A stretch of DNA of 11,296 nt. Source: Hydrogenophilales bacterium RIFOXYD1_FULL_62_11 (GTDB taxonomy: Bacteria; Pseudomonadota; Gammaproteobacteria; Burkholderiales; Thiobacillaceae). The notes beneath the pieces are model-generated. The model worked only from the letters and a program-made list of their open reading frames with translations, made no database searches and had not been told where the DNA came from. Made by a program: the position numbers and the translations under genes. Below, in pieces: positions 1 through 7,129 of this stretch. The stretch's first letter is position 1. The number at the start of each line of letters is the position of its first letter. The stretch spans positions 1 through 11,296 of the forward strand of contig MGZO01000035.1 of the NCBI GenBank assembly GCA_001802655.1, in the 5' to 3' direction.

Positions 1-2381
1 GCTTCTATATCTCCGGCCAGCTCACCACCGAGGCGTATTACGTCTTCAACAAACTGGCCAAGGGCCTGATCGGCACCAATAACGTCGACACCAATTCGCG
101 CCTCTGCATGTCGTCGGCGGTGGCGGGCTACAAGGCCACGCTGGGTGCGGATTCGCCACCGGGCTGTTATGACGACATCGACCACGCCGGGGTGATTTTC
201 ATTGCCGGCTCGAACACTGCCTTCGCCCATCCCATCCTGTTTCGCCGCATCGAGGCCGCGCGCAAGGCCAACCCCGCGCTCAAGCTCATCGTGGTGGATC
301 CGCGCCGCACCGACACGGCGGCGGAGGCCGATCTGCATCTGTCGATCCTGCCCGGCACCGATGTGGCGCTGTTCCACGCCATGCTCAACGTGATGCTGTG
401 GGAAGAGTTGATCGACCGCGACTACATTGCCGCGCACACCGAAGGCTGGGACGTGCTGCGCGCCACGGTACGCGAATACTCGCCGGAAAAAGTCGCGCCG
501 ATTTGTGGCGTGAGTGCGGCCGACATCGTGCAGGCCGCGCGCTGGTTCGCCCAGGGGCCGACGCTGTCGCTGTATTGCCAGGGGCTCAACCAGTCCAGTT
601 GCGGCACCGACAAGAATGCGTCGCTCATCAACCTGCATCTGGCGACCGGCCAGATCGGCAAGCCGGGCGCCGCGCCGCTGTCGCTCACCGGCCAGCCCAA
701 CGCGATGGGCGGGCGCGAAGTCGGCGGGCTGGCCAATCTGCTGTCGGCACACCGCGACATGGGCAACCCCGAACACCGCGCCGAAGTGGCCGCGCTGTGG
801 GGGGTGGACGACGTGCCTGCGACGCCGGGCAAGACCGCGATCGAAATGTTCGAGGCGGTGAAGCGCGGTGAAATCAAGGCGCTGTGGATTGCCTGCACCA
901 ACCCCGCGCAGTCGCTGCCGAACCAGGCGCTGGTACACGAAGCCTTGCAGAAAGCCGAATGCGTGGTGCTGCAGGAGGCGTTTGCCGACACCGAAACCGC
1001 CCGCTACGCCGACGTGCTGCTGCCGGCCTCGACCTGGGGTGAGACCGAGGGCACGATGACCAATTCCGAGCGCTGCATCACGCGCGTCCATGCCGCGGTG
1101 CCGCCGCCGGGCGAAGCGCGCGCCGACTGGGCGATCGTCTGCGATTTTGCGCGGCGGCTGCTGCCGGAAAAAGGCGCGCGGCTGTTTCCCTACGCCGATG
1201 CCGAGGCGGTGTTCAACGAACACCGCGAATCCACGCGTGGGCGCGATCTCGATATCACCGGCCTGTCCTACGCGCTGCTGGAACAGGCGCCACGGCAATG
1301 GCCGTTTGCCGAGGGCAGCGACGCGGGCACAACCCGTTTGTATGCCGACGGCGTGTACCCCACTGCCAGCGGTCGCGCCCGTTTTCACAATGCAGCCTAC
1401 TGTCCGGTGTCCGAGGCGATCGACGCGCGTTATCCGCTGCATTTCAACACCGGCCGCCTGCGCGACCAGTGGCACGGCATGAGCCGTACCGGTCTGGTGG
1501 CGCGGCTGTATGCCCATGTCGAAGAGCCGCTGCTGTCGATGAGCCGCAGCGATATGGAGCGGCGGCGTCTGAAGGATGGCGAACTGGTGCGGGTGAAAAG
1601 CCGGCGCGGCAGCCTGGTCGTCAAGGTGGCGGCCAGCGACGAACTGCGTGCCGGGCAGACCTTCATGCCGATGCATTGGGGTGGCCGTTTCATGGCGGGG
1701 CAGGGGGTGAACGCGTTGACGCTGGACGTGTTCGACCCGGTATCGCGCCAGCCCGAACTCAAGCATTGCGCGGTGCAGGTCGAAAGGGTCGAGTTGCCCT
1801 ACCGGCGGGCGATCATGCGGCGCGGTGATGGCGCCAGCCTGTTGCGGCGGGCGCAGCCATTTCTGGCGCATTTCGATTACGCCACCGCCAGCCTCACTGG
1901 CCGCGACAAGACCGTGCTGGTGTTCCAGGCCGCAAGCGTCGGGCCGCTGCCGGAAGCGCTGGTGAAGGAAATGGATGTTGCCTTCGGACTGGACGATCCT
2001 CTGCTGACCATGAACTATCAGGATGCGCGGCGCGGCATCTGGAAAAAGGCACGGGTGGAGGACGGCGTCATCACCGGTGCGCGCCTGTCCGGCGAAACCG
2101 CCGCGCAGGACTGGCTCAAGGACCTGATCGCCGCAGGTGCCTCTGCAATGGACGTGCGCGCCTGGCTACTGGCGCCGGTGACGCAGCCGCCGGCGGGCGG
2201 CATCGGCCGCGGCCGCATCATCTGCAACTGCCTCGATGTGGCCGAGCCGGATATCGTCGCTGCGATTGCGGGCGGCGCGGATCTGGCTGCGTTGCAAACC
2301 ACGCTCAAATGCGGCACCGAGTGCGGCTCGTGTGTGCCGGAGCTGAAGCGTTTGCTGGCGACTACCCCGCTCGCTGCCTGA
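1..2381 (+). CDS. nasA: Assimilatory nitrate reductase catalytic subunit, 5'-truncated by window edge
   Basis: Reduces nitrate to nitrite in the cytoplasm using a Mo-bisMGD cofactor. The reading frame is open from the first full codon (position 3) to TGA at 2379-2381, giving about 792 residues; roughly the first 100, including the N-terminal [4Fe-4S] cysteines, lie outside the window. The Mo-ligand cysteine is visible at 105-107 in the NapA/NasA-like context RLCMSSAVAGYK, followed by GCYDDI and GSN motifs of the molybdopterin oxidoreductase fold. The ATG at 108 lies one codon after that cysteine, so it cannot be the true start. A molydopterin-dinucleotide-binding domain begins near 1430 (FNTGRLRDQWHGMSRTG). 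The C-terminus carries a BFD-like [2Fe-2S] domain with CNC at 2223-2231 and CGSC at 2322-2333, as in many proteobacterial NasA proteins, probably for electron entry. NapA and NarB-type enzymes are the alternatives, but the BFD tail and the nirBD neighbours favour NasA. Confidence 0.95.
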   Translation, partial: FYISGQLTTEAYYVFNKLAKGLIGTNNVDTNSRLCMSSAVAGYKATLGADSPPGCYDDIDHAGVIFIAGSNTAFAHPILFRRIEAARKANPALKLIVVDPRRTDTAAEADLHLSILPGTDVALFHAMLNVMLWEELIDRDYIAAHTEGWDVLRATVREYSPEKVAPICGVSAADIVQAARWFAQGPTLSLYCQGLNQSSCGTDKNASLINLHLATGQIGKPGAAPLSLTGQPNAMGGREVGGLANLLSAHRDMGNPEHRAEVAALWGVDDVPATPGKTAIEMFEAVKRGEIKALWIACTNPAQSLPNQALVHEALQKAECVVLQEAFADTETARYADVLLPASTWGETEGTMTNSERCITRVHAAVPPPGEARADWAIVCDFARRLLPEKGARLFPYADAEAVFNEHRESTRGRDLDITGLSYALLEQAPRQWPFAEGSDAGTTRLYADGVYPTASGRARFHNAAYCPVSEAIDARYPLHFNTGRLRDQWHGMSRTGLVARLYAHVEEPLLSMSRSDMERRRLKDGELVRVKSRRGSLVVKVAASDELRAGQTFMPMHWGGRFMAGQGVNALTLDVFDPVSRQPELKHCAVQVERVELPYRRAIMRRGDGASLLRRAQPFLAHFDYATASLTGRDKTVLVFQAASVGPLPEALVKEMDVAFGLDDPLLTMNYQDARRGIWKKARVEDGVITGARLSGETAAQDWLKDLIAAGASAMDVRAWLLAPVTQPPAGGIGRGRIICNCLDVAEPDIVAAIAGGADLAALQTTLKCGTECGSCVPELKRLLATTPLAA

Positions 2382-2528
2382 GCCATTTCGTCTGCGCTGT
2401 TATGAAGCAGCGTATTCCATCCAGGTGCATACCTGCCTGCGCAATGCGCATTCAACAGGCAGCTGCGCCCTGCAATATGGCAGAGCAGACAAAGACCATG
2501 CCCATAAAGTGGGCGTTAGGCCCTGATT
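2382..2528. other. Upstream part of the nasA-nirB intergenic region, no gene
   Basis: No convincing gene is seen here. The stretch contains several short inverted repeats: CAGGT/ACCTG at 2422-2435, a 7-bp stem CTGCCTG/CAGGCAG at 2433-2462 with a 16-nt loop, and GCCCA/TGGGC at 2500-2514. None is followed by a T-run, so none is a clear intrinsic terminator. They could end or process the nasA transcript, but that is a guess. Short open frames crossing this stretch lack ribosome binding sites and recognisable products. The rest of the gap, to 2694, holds the nirB control elements listed separately. Confidence 0.4.
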
Positions 2529-2545
2529 TGCAGCGTGATGGTGCG
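2529..2545 (+). promoter_or_regulatory. Candidate distal NtrC binding site
   Basis: TGCAGCGTGATGGTGCG is a 17-bp dyad. It matches the classic NtrC arrangement (TGCACC, spacer, TGGTGCA as at enteric glnA) with one mismatch in the left TGCACC half and an intact TGGTGC right half. Its centre is at about -138 from the predicted sigma-54 start site and exactly 30 bp from the proximal site, close to three helical turns. This spacing suits cooperative binding of NtrC dimers. The assignment rests on motif and geometry only. Confidence 0.55.
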
Positions 2546-2558
2546 CAGTCTTTATTGG

Positions 2559-2575
2559 TGCACTTATCTGGTGCC
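2559..2575 (+). promoter_or_regulatory. Candidate proximal NtrC binding site
   Basis: TGCACTTATCTGGTGCC is a strong match to the NtrC enhancer dyad: left half TGCACT, right half TGGTGC, total length 17 bp. Its centre lies at about -108 from the predicted nirB start. An extra TGGTGCA half-site at 2556-2562 overlaps its left arm. With the 2529-2545 site it forms a two-site enhancer resembling that of glnAp2, where sites lie near -108 and -140. Confidence 0.68.
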
Positions 2576-2610
2576 AGCGGCGGCGGGGCGATCAGCCTTT
2601 TTCTGTAAAA

Positions 2611-2623
2611 CATCAACTTATTC
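2611..2623 (+). promoter_or_regulatory. Possible IHF site between enhancer and promoter
   Basis: CATCAACTTATTC fits the IHF consensus WATCAANNNNTTR except at its first and last base. It lies in a locally AT-richer stretch, centred near -58, between the NtrC sites and the sigma-54 promoter. That is where IHF bends DNA at several NtrC- or NifA-dependent promoters. IHF matches are common by chance, so this is weak support. Confidence 0.3.
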
Positions 2624-2648
2624 AATGCGTTCGGATGGCTGTTCTGGG

Positions 2649-2663
2649 TGGCACTACTCTTGC
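2649..2663 (+). promoter_or_regulatory. Sigma-54 (RpoN) promoter of nirB
   Basis: TGGCACTACTCTTGC matches the -24/-12 consensus TGGCAC-N5-TTGC at every conserved base, with GG at 2650-2651 and GC at 2662-2663 separated by the required 10 bp. Transcription would start near 2675, leaving a leader of only about 20 nt before nirB. That is too short for a NasR/NasT-type antitermination leader, so control is expected at initiation by an enhancer-binding protein, most likely NtrC given the upstream dyads. Confidence 0.85.
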
Positions 2664-2694
2664 TTATTTAGAGCAAGCCTATTGATTCCGGAGT

Positions 2695-5151
2695 ATGAGC
2701 AAGATGGACATGACCCCCCCCGACAAGAAAATGAAGCTGGTAATGGTTGGCAATGGCATGGCTGGCGTGCGTGCGCTGGAAGAGCTGCTGAAGCTTGCGC
2801 CGGACATGTATGACGTCACTGTATTCGGCGCCGAGCCGCATCCCAACTACAACCGCATTTTGCTGTCGCCGGTGCTGGCGGGCGAGCAGACGGTGGACGA
2901 TATCGTGTTGAATCCGCTCGACTGGTACAGCGAAAACAACATCACGCTGCACGTCGGGAAAAAAGTGGTGAAGATCGACCGCACCCACCGCGAGGTGGAG
3001 ACCAGTGACGGCATGCGCGTCGGCTATGACCGCCTGCTGCTGGCGACCGGCTCCAATCCGTTCATCCTGCCGGTTCCAGGTGCGGACCTGCCCGGCGTCA
3101 TCAGCTTCCGCGATATCGCCGACGTCGATGCGATGGTCCTGGCGTCCAGCCAGTACCAGCACGCGGTGGTGATCGGCGGCGGCCTGCTCGGGCTGGAAGC
3201 GGCCAATGGCCTGATGAAGCGCGGCATGCAGGTGTCGGTGGTGCATATCGGGCCGTGGCTGATGGAGCGCCAGCTCGACGAACCGGCGGCGCGTCTGCTG
3301 CAAAAGAGTCTGGAAGAAAAAGGCATGAAGTTCCTGCTGCAAAAGCAGACGGCTGAATTGGTGCGGGGCGAGTCCGGACGCGTCTGTGCGATCAAGTTCA
3401 AGGATGGCGATTCCGCGCCCGCTGACCTCGTCGTGATGGCGGTCGGTATTCGCCCCAACACCGAGCTGGCCGAATCGTCCGGCCTGCATTGCAACCGCGG
3501 CGTGGTGGTGAACGACACCATGCAGACCTTCGACCCGCGCATTTATTCGGTGGGCGAATGCGCAGCGCACCGCGGCATTGCCTACGGACTGGTCGCGCCG
3601 CTGTTCGAGCAGGCCAAGGTGGCCGCCAATCATTTGGCGCAACACGGTATCAGCCGCTACCAGGGCTCGGTGACCTCGACCAAGCTCAAGGTCACCGGCA
3701 TTGACCTGTTTTCCGCCGGCGATTTCATGGGCGGCGAAGGCACCGAATCGATCCTGTATTCCGATCCCATCGGCGGCGTCTACAAAAAGCTGGTGATCCG
3801 CGACAACAAGCTGGTCGGCGGCGTGATGTATGGCGATACCGTTGACGGCGCGTGGTATTTCTCCTTGTTGCGCGACGGCAAGAACGTCAACGAACTGCGC
3901 GACCACCTGATGTTCGGCCAGGATCACTGCGGCAATCTCGGCCACAGCGGCATCAACAAGGCTGCCAGCATGACCGACGACATGGAGGTGTGCGGCTGTA
4001 ACGGCGTGTGCAAGGGCGACATCGTCAAGGCGATTCGCGAGAAGGGCCTGTTCACGCTGGAAGACGTGCGCAAACACACCAAAGCCTCGTCGTCGTGTGG
4101 TTCGTGTACCGGTCTGGTCGAACAGATTCTGGCGGTGACCGCGGGCGGCGATTATTCCGCCACGCCGAAAACCAAATCGATGTGCGGCTGCACCGAGCAC
4201 ACCCACGAGGAAGTGCGTGCGGCGATCCGGCAGAACAAGCTGCTGACGATTCCGCAGGTGCAGCAGTTCATGGAATGGGATACGCCCAACGGCTGCGCCA
4301 GCTGCCGCACCGCGCTCAACTATTACCTGATCTCGACCTGGCCCGGCGAAGCCGAAGACGATCCGCAGTCGCGCTTCATCAACGAACGCGCCCACGCCAA
4401 TATCCAGAAAGACGGCACCTATTCGGTCATCCCGCGCATGTGGGGCGGCAACACCACGCCGTCCGAATTGCGCCGCATCGCCACCGTGGCGGAGAAATAC
4501 AACATCCCCACGGTGCACGTCACCGGCGGCCAGCGCATTGACCTGCTCGGGGTGAAGAAGGAAGACCTGCCGAAGGTATGGGCCGATCTCGACATGCCGT
4601 CGGGCCATGCCTATGGAAAAGCATTACGTACGGTGAAGACCTGCGTCGGCTCCGAATGGTGCCGCTTCGGCACCCAGAACTCGACGCAGATGGGCATCGA
4701 TCTGGAGAAGGCTTTCTTCAAGATGTGGGCACCGCACAAGGTCAAGCTCGCGGTGTCGGGTTGCCCGCGCAACTGCGCCGAAGTCGCGATCAAGGACGTC
4801 GGCATCATTGGCGTCGATTCCGGCTGGGAAATCTATGTCGCCGGCAACGGTGGCATCAAGACCGAAGTCGCGCAGTTCCTGATCAAGGTCAAGACCGAAG
4901 CCGAAGTGATGGAATATTCCGGCGCCTTCCTGCAGCTGTACCGCGAGGAAGGCCGCTACCTCGACCGCACCGTGCATTACGTCGAGCGCGTGGGGCTGGA
5001 TTACGTGAAGAAGAAAATCCTCGACGACCACGAGGGCCGTCGCGCCCTCTACGAACGCCTGATGTTCGCGCTGTCAGTCGAAAAAGACCCGTGGGTCGAG
5101 CGCGCCAAGGAAGGCAAGTTCGCGCAGGAATTTGCTGCGCTGACGGTTTAG
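2695..5151 (+). CDS. nirB: Assimilatory NAD(P)H nitrite reductase, large subunit
   Basis: Six-electron reduction of nitrite to ammonium in the cytoplasm with NAD(P)H. The 818 residues are in the normal NirB range. An FAD/NAD-binding reductase region comes first, with dinucleotide motifs GNGMAG (19-24) and GGGLLG (161-166). Two consecutive BFD-like [2Fe-2S] domains follow: C433/C435 with C468/C471, and C497/C499 with C534/C537. The C-terminal sirohaem/[4Fe-4S] domain has its four cysteines, C650, C656, C690 and C694 (patterns C-x5-C and GCPRNC). All cofactor residues are present, so the enzyme should be active. Start choice: the only Shine-Dalgarno-like stretch, CCGGAG at 2688-2693, is one base from the ATG at 2695 but ten from the in-frame ATG at 2704, so translation may begin at 2704 (or 2710). 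nirD follows after 29 bp. Expression is predicted from the sigma-54 promoter at 2649-2663. Confidence 0.98.
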   Translation: MSKMDMTPPDKKMKLVMVGNGMAGVRALEELLKLAPDMYDVTVFGAEPHPNYNRILLSPVLAGEQTVDDIVLNPLDWYSENNITLHVGKKVVKIDRTHREVETSDGMRVGYDRLLLATGSNPFILPVPGADLPGVISFRDIADVDAMVLASSQYQHAVVIGGGLLGLEAANGLMKRGMQVSVVHIGPWLMERQLDEPAARLLQKSLEEKGMKFLLQKQTAELVRGESGRVCAIKFKDGDSAPADLVVMAVGIRPNTELAESSGLHCNRGVVVNDTMQTFDPRIYSVGECAAHRGIAYGLVAPLFEQAKVAANHLAQHGISRYQGSVTSTKLKVTGIDLFSAGDFMGGEGTESILYSDPIGGVYKKLVIRDNKLVGGVMYGDTVDGAWYFSLLRDGKNVNELRDHLMFGQDHCGNLGHSGINKAASMTDDMEVCGCNGVCKGDIVKAIREKGLFTLEDVRKHTKASSSCGSCTGLVEQILAVTAGGDYSATPKTKSMCGCTEHTHEEVRAAIRQNKLLTIPQVQQFMEWDTPNGCASCRTALNYYLISTWPGEAEDDPQSRFINERAHANIQKDGTYSVIPRMWGGNTTPSELRRIATVAEKYNIPTVHVTGGQRIDLLGVKKEDLPKVWADLDMPSGHAYGKALRTVKTCVGSEWCRFGTQNSTQMGIDLEKAFFKMWAPHKVKLAVSGCPRNCAEVAIKDVGIIGVDSGWEIYVAGNGGIKTEVAQFLIKVKTEAEVMEYSGAFLQLYREEGRYLDRTVHYVERVGLDYVKKKILDDHEGRRALYERLMFALSVEKDPWVERAKEGKFAQEFAALTV

Positions 5152-5180
5152 TTCTCGACCCTGAATAACAAGGAAGCAAC

Positions 5181-5513
5181 ATGACCCAATGGCTTGAAGT
5201 ATGTGATCTGACCGAGATCCCCCAACTCGGTGCGCGCGTGGTGAACCACGGCGATCTGACTATCGCGGTGTTCCGCAACGCCGACGACGAAGTGTTTGCG
5301 CTGGAAGACCGCTGTCCGCACAAGGGCGGCCCACTGTCGCAGGGCATCGTGCACGGCCGCAAGGTGACCTGTCCGCTGCATGGCTGGAATGTCGAACTGA
5401 TCTCCGGCTGCGCGGTGGCGCCGGACGTGGGCTGCGCCCGTGAATTCCCGGTCAAGCTCGAAGCAGGGCGAGTGTGGCTGGACTGCACGACGGGCGTGTG
5501 CGCGGCTGCCTGA
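5181..5513 (+). CDS. nirD: Nitrite reductase small subunit, Rieske type
   Basis: Small partner of NirB, 110 residues, the usual length. It has a Rieske-like fold with ligand motifs C45-P-H47 and C64-P-L-H67, so it should bind a [2Fe-2S] cluster. This differs from E. coli NirD, which lacks these residues. The cluster could pass electrons within the NirBD complex, but the small subunit's exact role is not settled in the family. A ribosome binding site AGGAA at 5171-5175 sits 5 bases before the ATG. The gene lies 29 bp after nirB with no promoter seen between, so it is co-transcribed with nirB. Confidence 0.95.
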   Translation: MTQWLEVCDLTEIPQLGARVVNHGDLTIAVFRNADDEVFALEDRCPHKGGPLSQGIVHGRKVTCPLHGWNVELISGCAVAPDVGCAREFPVKLEAGRVWLDCTTGVCAAA

Positions 5514-5549
5514 ACCTGTTTCACCGTGCTTTAAAAACATAACTTATAC

Positions 5550-5567
5550 GGGCGGGAAACCCCGCCC
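5550..5567 (+). repeat. GC-rich hairpin between nirD and the nitrate transporter gene
   Basis: GGGCGGG, loop AAAC, CCCGCCC form a perfect 7-bp GC stem with a 4-nt loop. No T-run follows (the next bases are atcggcagg), so it is not a standard intrinsic terminator. It ends 18 nt before the transporter start codon and 6 nt before its ribosome binding site (AGGAG, 5574-5578). It could stabilise the upstream nirBD message, mark a processing point, or cause partial termination so the transporter is made in a different amount. Confidence 0.5.
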
Positions 5568-5585
5568 ATCGGCAGGAGCACCACC

Positions 5586-6797
5586 ATGACACGCGACTTC
5601 TGGAAGTCGGGGCACACGCCTACCCTTTTATCGGCCTTTCTGTATTTCGACATCGCCTTCATGGTGTGGGTGATGCTCGGCCCACTGGGGGTGCAGATTG
5701 CCGAAACCCTGCAACTCAGCGCCGCGCAGAAAGGCATGATGGTGGCGACGCCGGTGCTTGCTGGCGCGCTGCTGCGCATCGTAATGGGCGTGCTGGTCGA
5801 TCATCTCAAACCCAAAATGGCCGGGCTGATCGGTCAACTGGTGGTGATCGCGGGCTTGCTGTGGGCGTGGCTGGCGGGCATCCACAGCTATCGCGAAGTG
5901 CTCTTTCTCGGCGTGCTGCTCGGCTTTGCCGGGGCGGCTTTTGCAGTCGCGCTGCCGCTGGCGTCGCGCTGGTACCCGCCGCAGCATCAGGGCACTGCGC
6001 TCGGCATCGCCGGTGCGGGCAACTCCGGCACCGTGTTCGCTGCGCTGTTCGCGCCCAGCCTCGCTGTCGCGTTTGGCTGGGGCAACGTGTTCGGGATTGC
6101 GCTGATCCCGGTCGGCGTGGCGTTTCTGGTCTACCTCGTTTTCGCCAAGGACGCGCCCGACTGTCCGCCGCCAAAGTCGCTGCACCAGTACATGAATGTG
6201 CTGAAAGACCGCGACGCCTGGTGGTTCATGTTCTTCTATTTCGTCACCTTTGGCGGCTTCGTCGGTCTGGCCTCCAGCCTCACCATTTATTTTCATGACC
6301 AGTACGACATGACGCCGGTGCACGCGGGCTACTTCACCGCCGCCTGCGTGTTCGCCGGTTCGCTGGTGCGCCCGATGGGCGGCATGCTCGCCGACCGCAT
6401 CGGCGGCATCCGTACCCTGCTGGTGGTGTACTCGCTGGCCGGCGTGTTTCTCATCATCGTCAGCTTCGGCGCCGACAGCGCGTGGTTGGCGCTGGCCGGT
6501 TTCATGCTCGCCATGGGCACGCTCGGCTTTGGCAACGGCGCGGTGTTTCAGCTGGTGCCGCAGCGCTTCCGCAAGGAAATCGGCGTGATGACCGGCATGG
6601 TCGGCATGGCCGGCGGTGTCGGCGGGTTTTATCTGGCCGCCAGCCTGGGTTACATCAAGGGTCAGACTGGCAGCTATCAGCTGGGCTTGCTGATTTTCGC
6701 CGGGCTGAGTTTTGTCGCGCTGCTGGGCCTGACCGTGGTGAAACAGCGCTGGCGCACCACCTGGGGCGCGGCGGCGATTGCGGGAGCGAAGGTTTAA
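5586..6797 (+). CDS. Nitrate/nitrite transporter, MFS NNP family (NarK/NasA type)
   Basis: An inner-membrane carrier of 403 residues with about 12 hydrophobic segments, the length typical of single-unit assimilatory nitrate transporters. It has the two nitrate-signature glycine/asparagine motifs, GIAGAGNSG (140-148) and GFGNG (314-318). It also has the two arginines that bind the anion in NarK/NarU, here most likely R64 in LLRIVMG and R262 in SLVRPMGG. AGGAG at 5574-5578 lies 7 bases before the ATG. The gene is 72 bp downstream of nirD on the same strand, so it probably supplies nitrate (and perhaps nitrite) to NasA and NirBD. Nitrate uptake fits the assimilatory context better than nitrite export, but direction cannot be read from sequence. 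No terminator is seen between it and the next gene. Confidence 0.95.
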   Translation: MTRDFWKSGHTPTLLSAFLYFDIAFMVWVMLGPLGVQIAETLQLSAAQKGMMVATPVLAGALLRIVMGVLVDHLKPKMAGLIGQLVVIAGLLWAWLAGIHSYREVLFLGVLLGFAGAAFAVALPLASRWYPPQHQGTALGIAGAGNSGTVFAALFAPSLAVAFGWGNVFGIALIPVGVAFLVYLVFAKDAPDCPPPKSLHQYMNVLKDRDAWWFMFFYFVTFGGFVGLASSLTIYFHDQYDMTPVHAGYFTAACVFAGSLVRPMGGMLADRIGGIRTLLVVYSLAGVFLIIVSFGADSAWLALAGFMLAMGTLGFGNGAVFQLVPQRFRKEIGVMTGMVGMAGGVGGFYLAASLGYIKGQTGSYQLGLLIFAGLSFVALLGLTVVKQRWRTTWGAAAIAGAKV

Positions 6798-6809
6798 CGC
6801 TGGCGGAGT

Positions 6810-6838
6810 TTGACCGCTTCAGGGTAAGGCGGGATACT
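6810..6838 (+). promoter_or_regulatory. Sigma-70-type promoter of the toxin-antitoxin module
   Basis: The -35 box TTGACC (6810-6815, 5 of 6 consensus bases), an ideal 17-bp spacer and the -10 box GATACT (6833-6838, 4 of 6) lie in the 71-bp gap after the transporter gene. The predicted start is near 6845, about 24 nt before the antitoxin ATG. This would give the module transcription independent of the nitrogen-regulated operon. Confidence 0.55.
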
Positions 6839-6843
6839 GTATC

Positions 6844-6858
6844 GCAATTGCAATGCAT
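6844..6858. promoter_or_regulatory. Stacked palindromes, possible autoregulatory operator
   Basis: GCAATTGC (6844-6851), ATTGCAAT (6847-6854) and ATGCAT (6853-6858) are overlapping perfect palindromes lying on the predicted transcription start of the antitoxin-toxin module. Antitoxins of the ribbon-helix-helix class usually repress their own promoter through such sites. The link is inferred from position. Confidence 0.35.
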
Positions 6859-6868
6859 GGAGCCTGAT

Positions 6869-7129
6869 ATGAAAACCGCCACCCTGCCCTCTCTGCGCGT
6901 CGAGCCAGAATTGCGGCAAGCTGCCGAGAGCGTATTGCGCGAAGGTGAGAGCCTGTCAGGATTTGTCGAAGCAGCGGTGCGCACGCAAATACGCCAACGC
7001 CAGACACGGCAAGCGTTCATTGCGCGCGGCCTGGCAGCGCGTGATGCCGCCCGCGAAACGGGCGAGTACTTCAGTGCCGAAGCCGTGCTGAGCGAACTCG
7101 ACGTTCTGCTGGCGCAAAAGCCTGAATGA
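6869..7129 (+). CDS. Antitoxin, ribbon-helix-helix/ParD-like (YlcI/YnfO-like)
   Basis: A protein of 86 residues. The start at 6869 is chosen because GGAG at 6859-6862 lies 6 bases before it; an in-frame ATG at 6857 and the longer open frame upstream, which runs through the transporter gene, have no such support. The N-terminal half (TLPSLRVEPELRQAAESVL, then LSGFVEAAVRTQI) looks like the strand and two helices of a ribbon-helix-helix DNA-binding domain. The C-terminal tail, with GLAARDAARETGEYFSAE and an ending rich in Leu and acidic residues, resembles toxin-wrapping tails of ParD-like antitoxins. Its stop overlaps the toxin start (ATGA), so the two are translationally coupled. It is expected to neutralise the toxin and repress the module's promoter. 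The exact family name is from memory and less certain than the role. Confidence 0.78.
   Translation: MKTATLPSLRVEPELRQAAESVLREGESLSGFVEAAVRTQIRQRQTRQAFIARGLAARDAARETGEYFSAEAVLSELDVLLAQKPE

Noticed and set aside
108..110. ATG as the start of nasA
   Set aside because: The frame is open to the window edge with NasA-like sequence before it, and the Mo-ligand cysteine codon lies at 105-107, immediately upstream.
2433..2462. Stem-loop after nasA as an intrinsic terminator
   Set aside because: A 7-bp stem with a long loop, competing internal pairings and no T-run; kept only as a note in the intergenic entry.
2309..2813. Small plus-strand open frames across the nasA-nirB gap (2309-2608, 2535-2813)
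   Set aside because: No ribosome site or recognisable product; they overlap nasA, the NtrC/sigma-54 elements or nirB in other frames.
2668..4608. 646-codon open frame on the minus strand opposite nirB
   Set aside because: It is a shadow of the high-GC codon pattern of nirB: His/Arg/Ala/Val-rich, no recognisable domain, no ribosome site, and the plus strand is unmistakably NirB.
6482..6868. Long N-terminal extension of the antitoxin frame into the transporter gene
   Set aside because: The extension translates to Arg/Gly-rich shadow sequence of the transporter; GGAG at 6859-6862 and the promoter at 6810-6838 fix the start at 6869.
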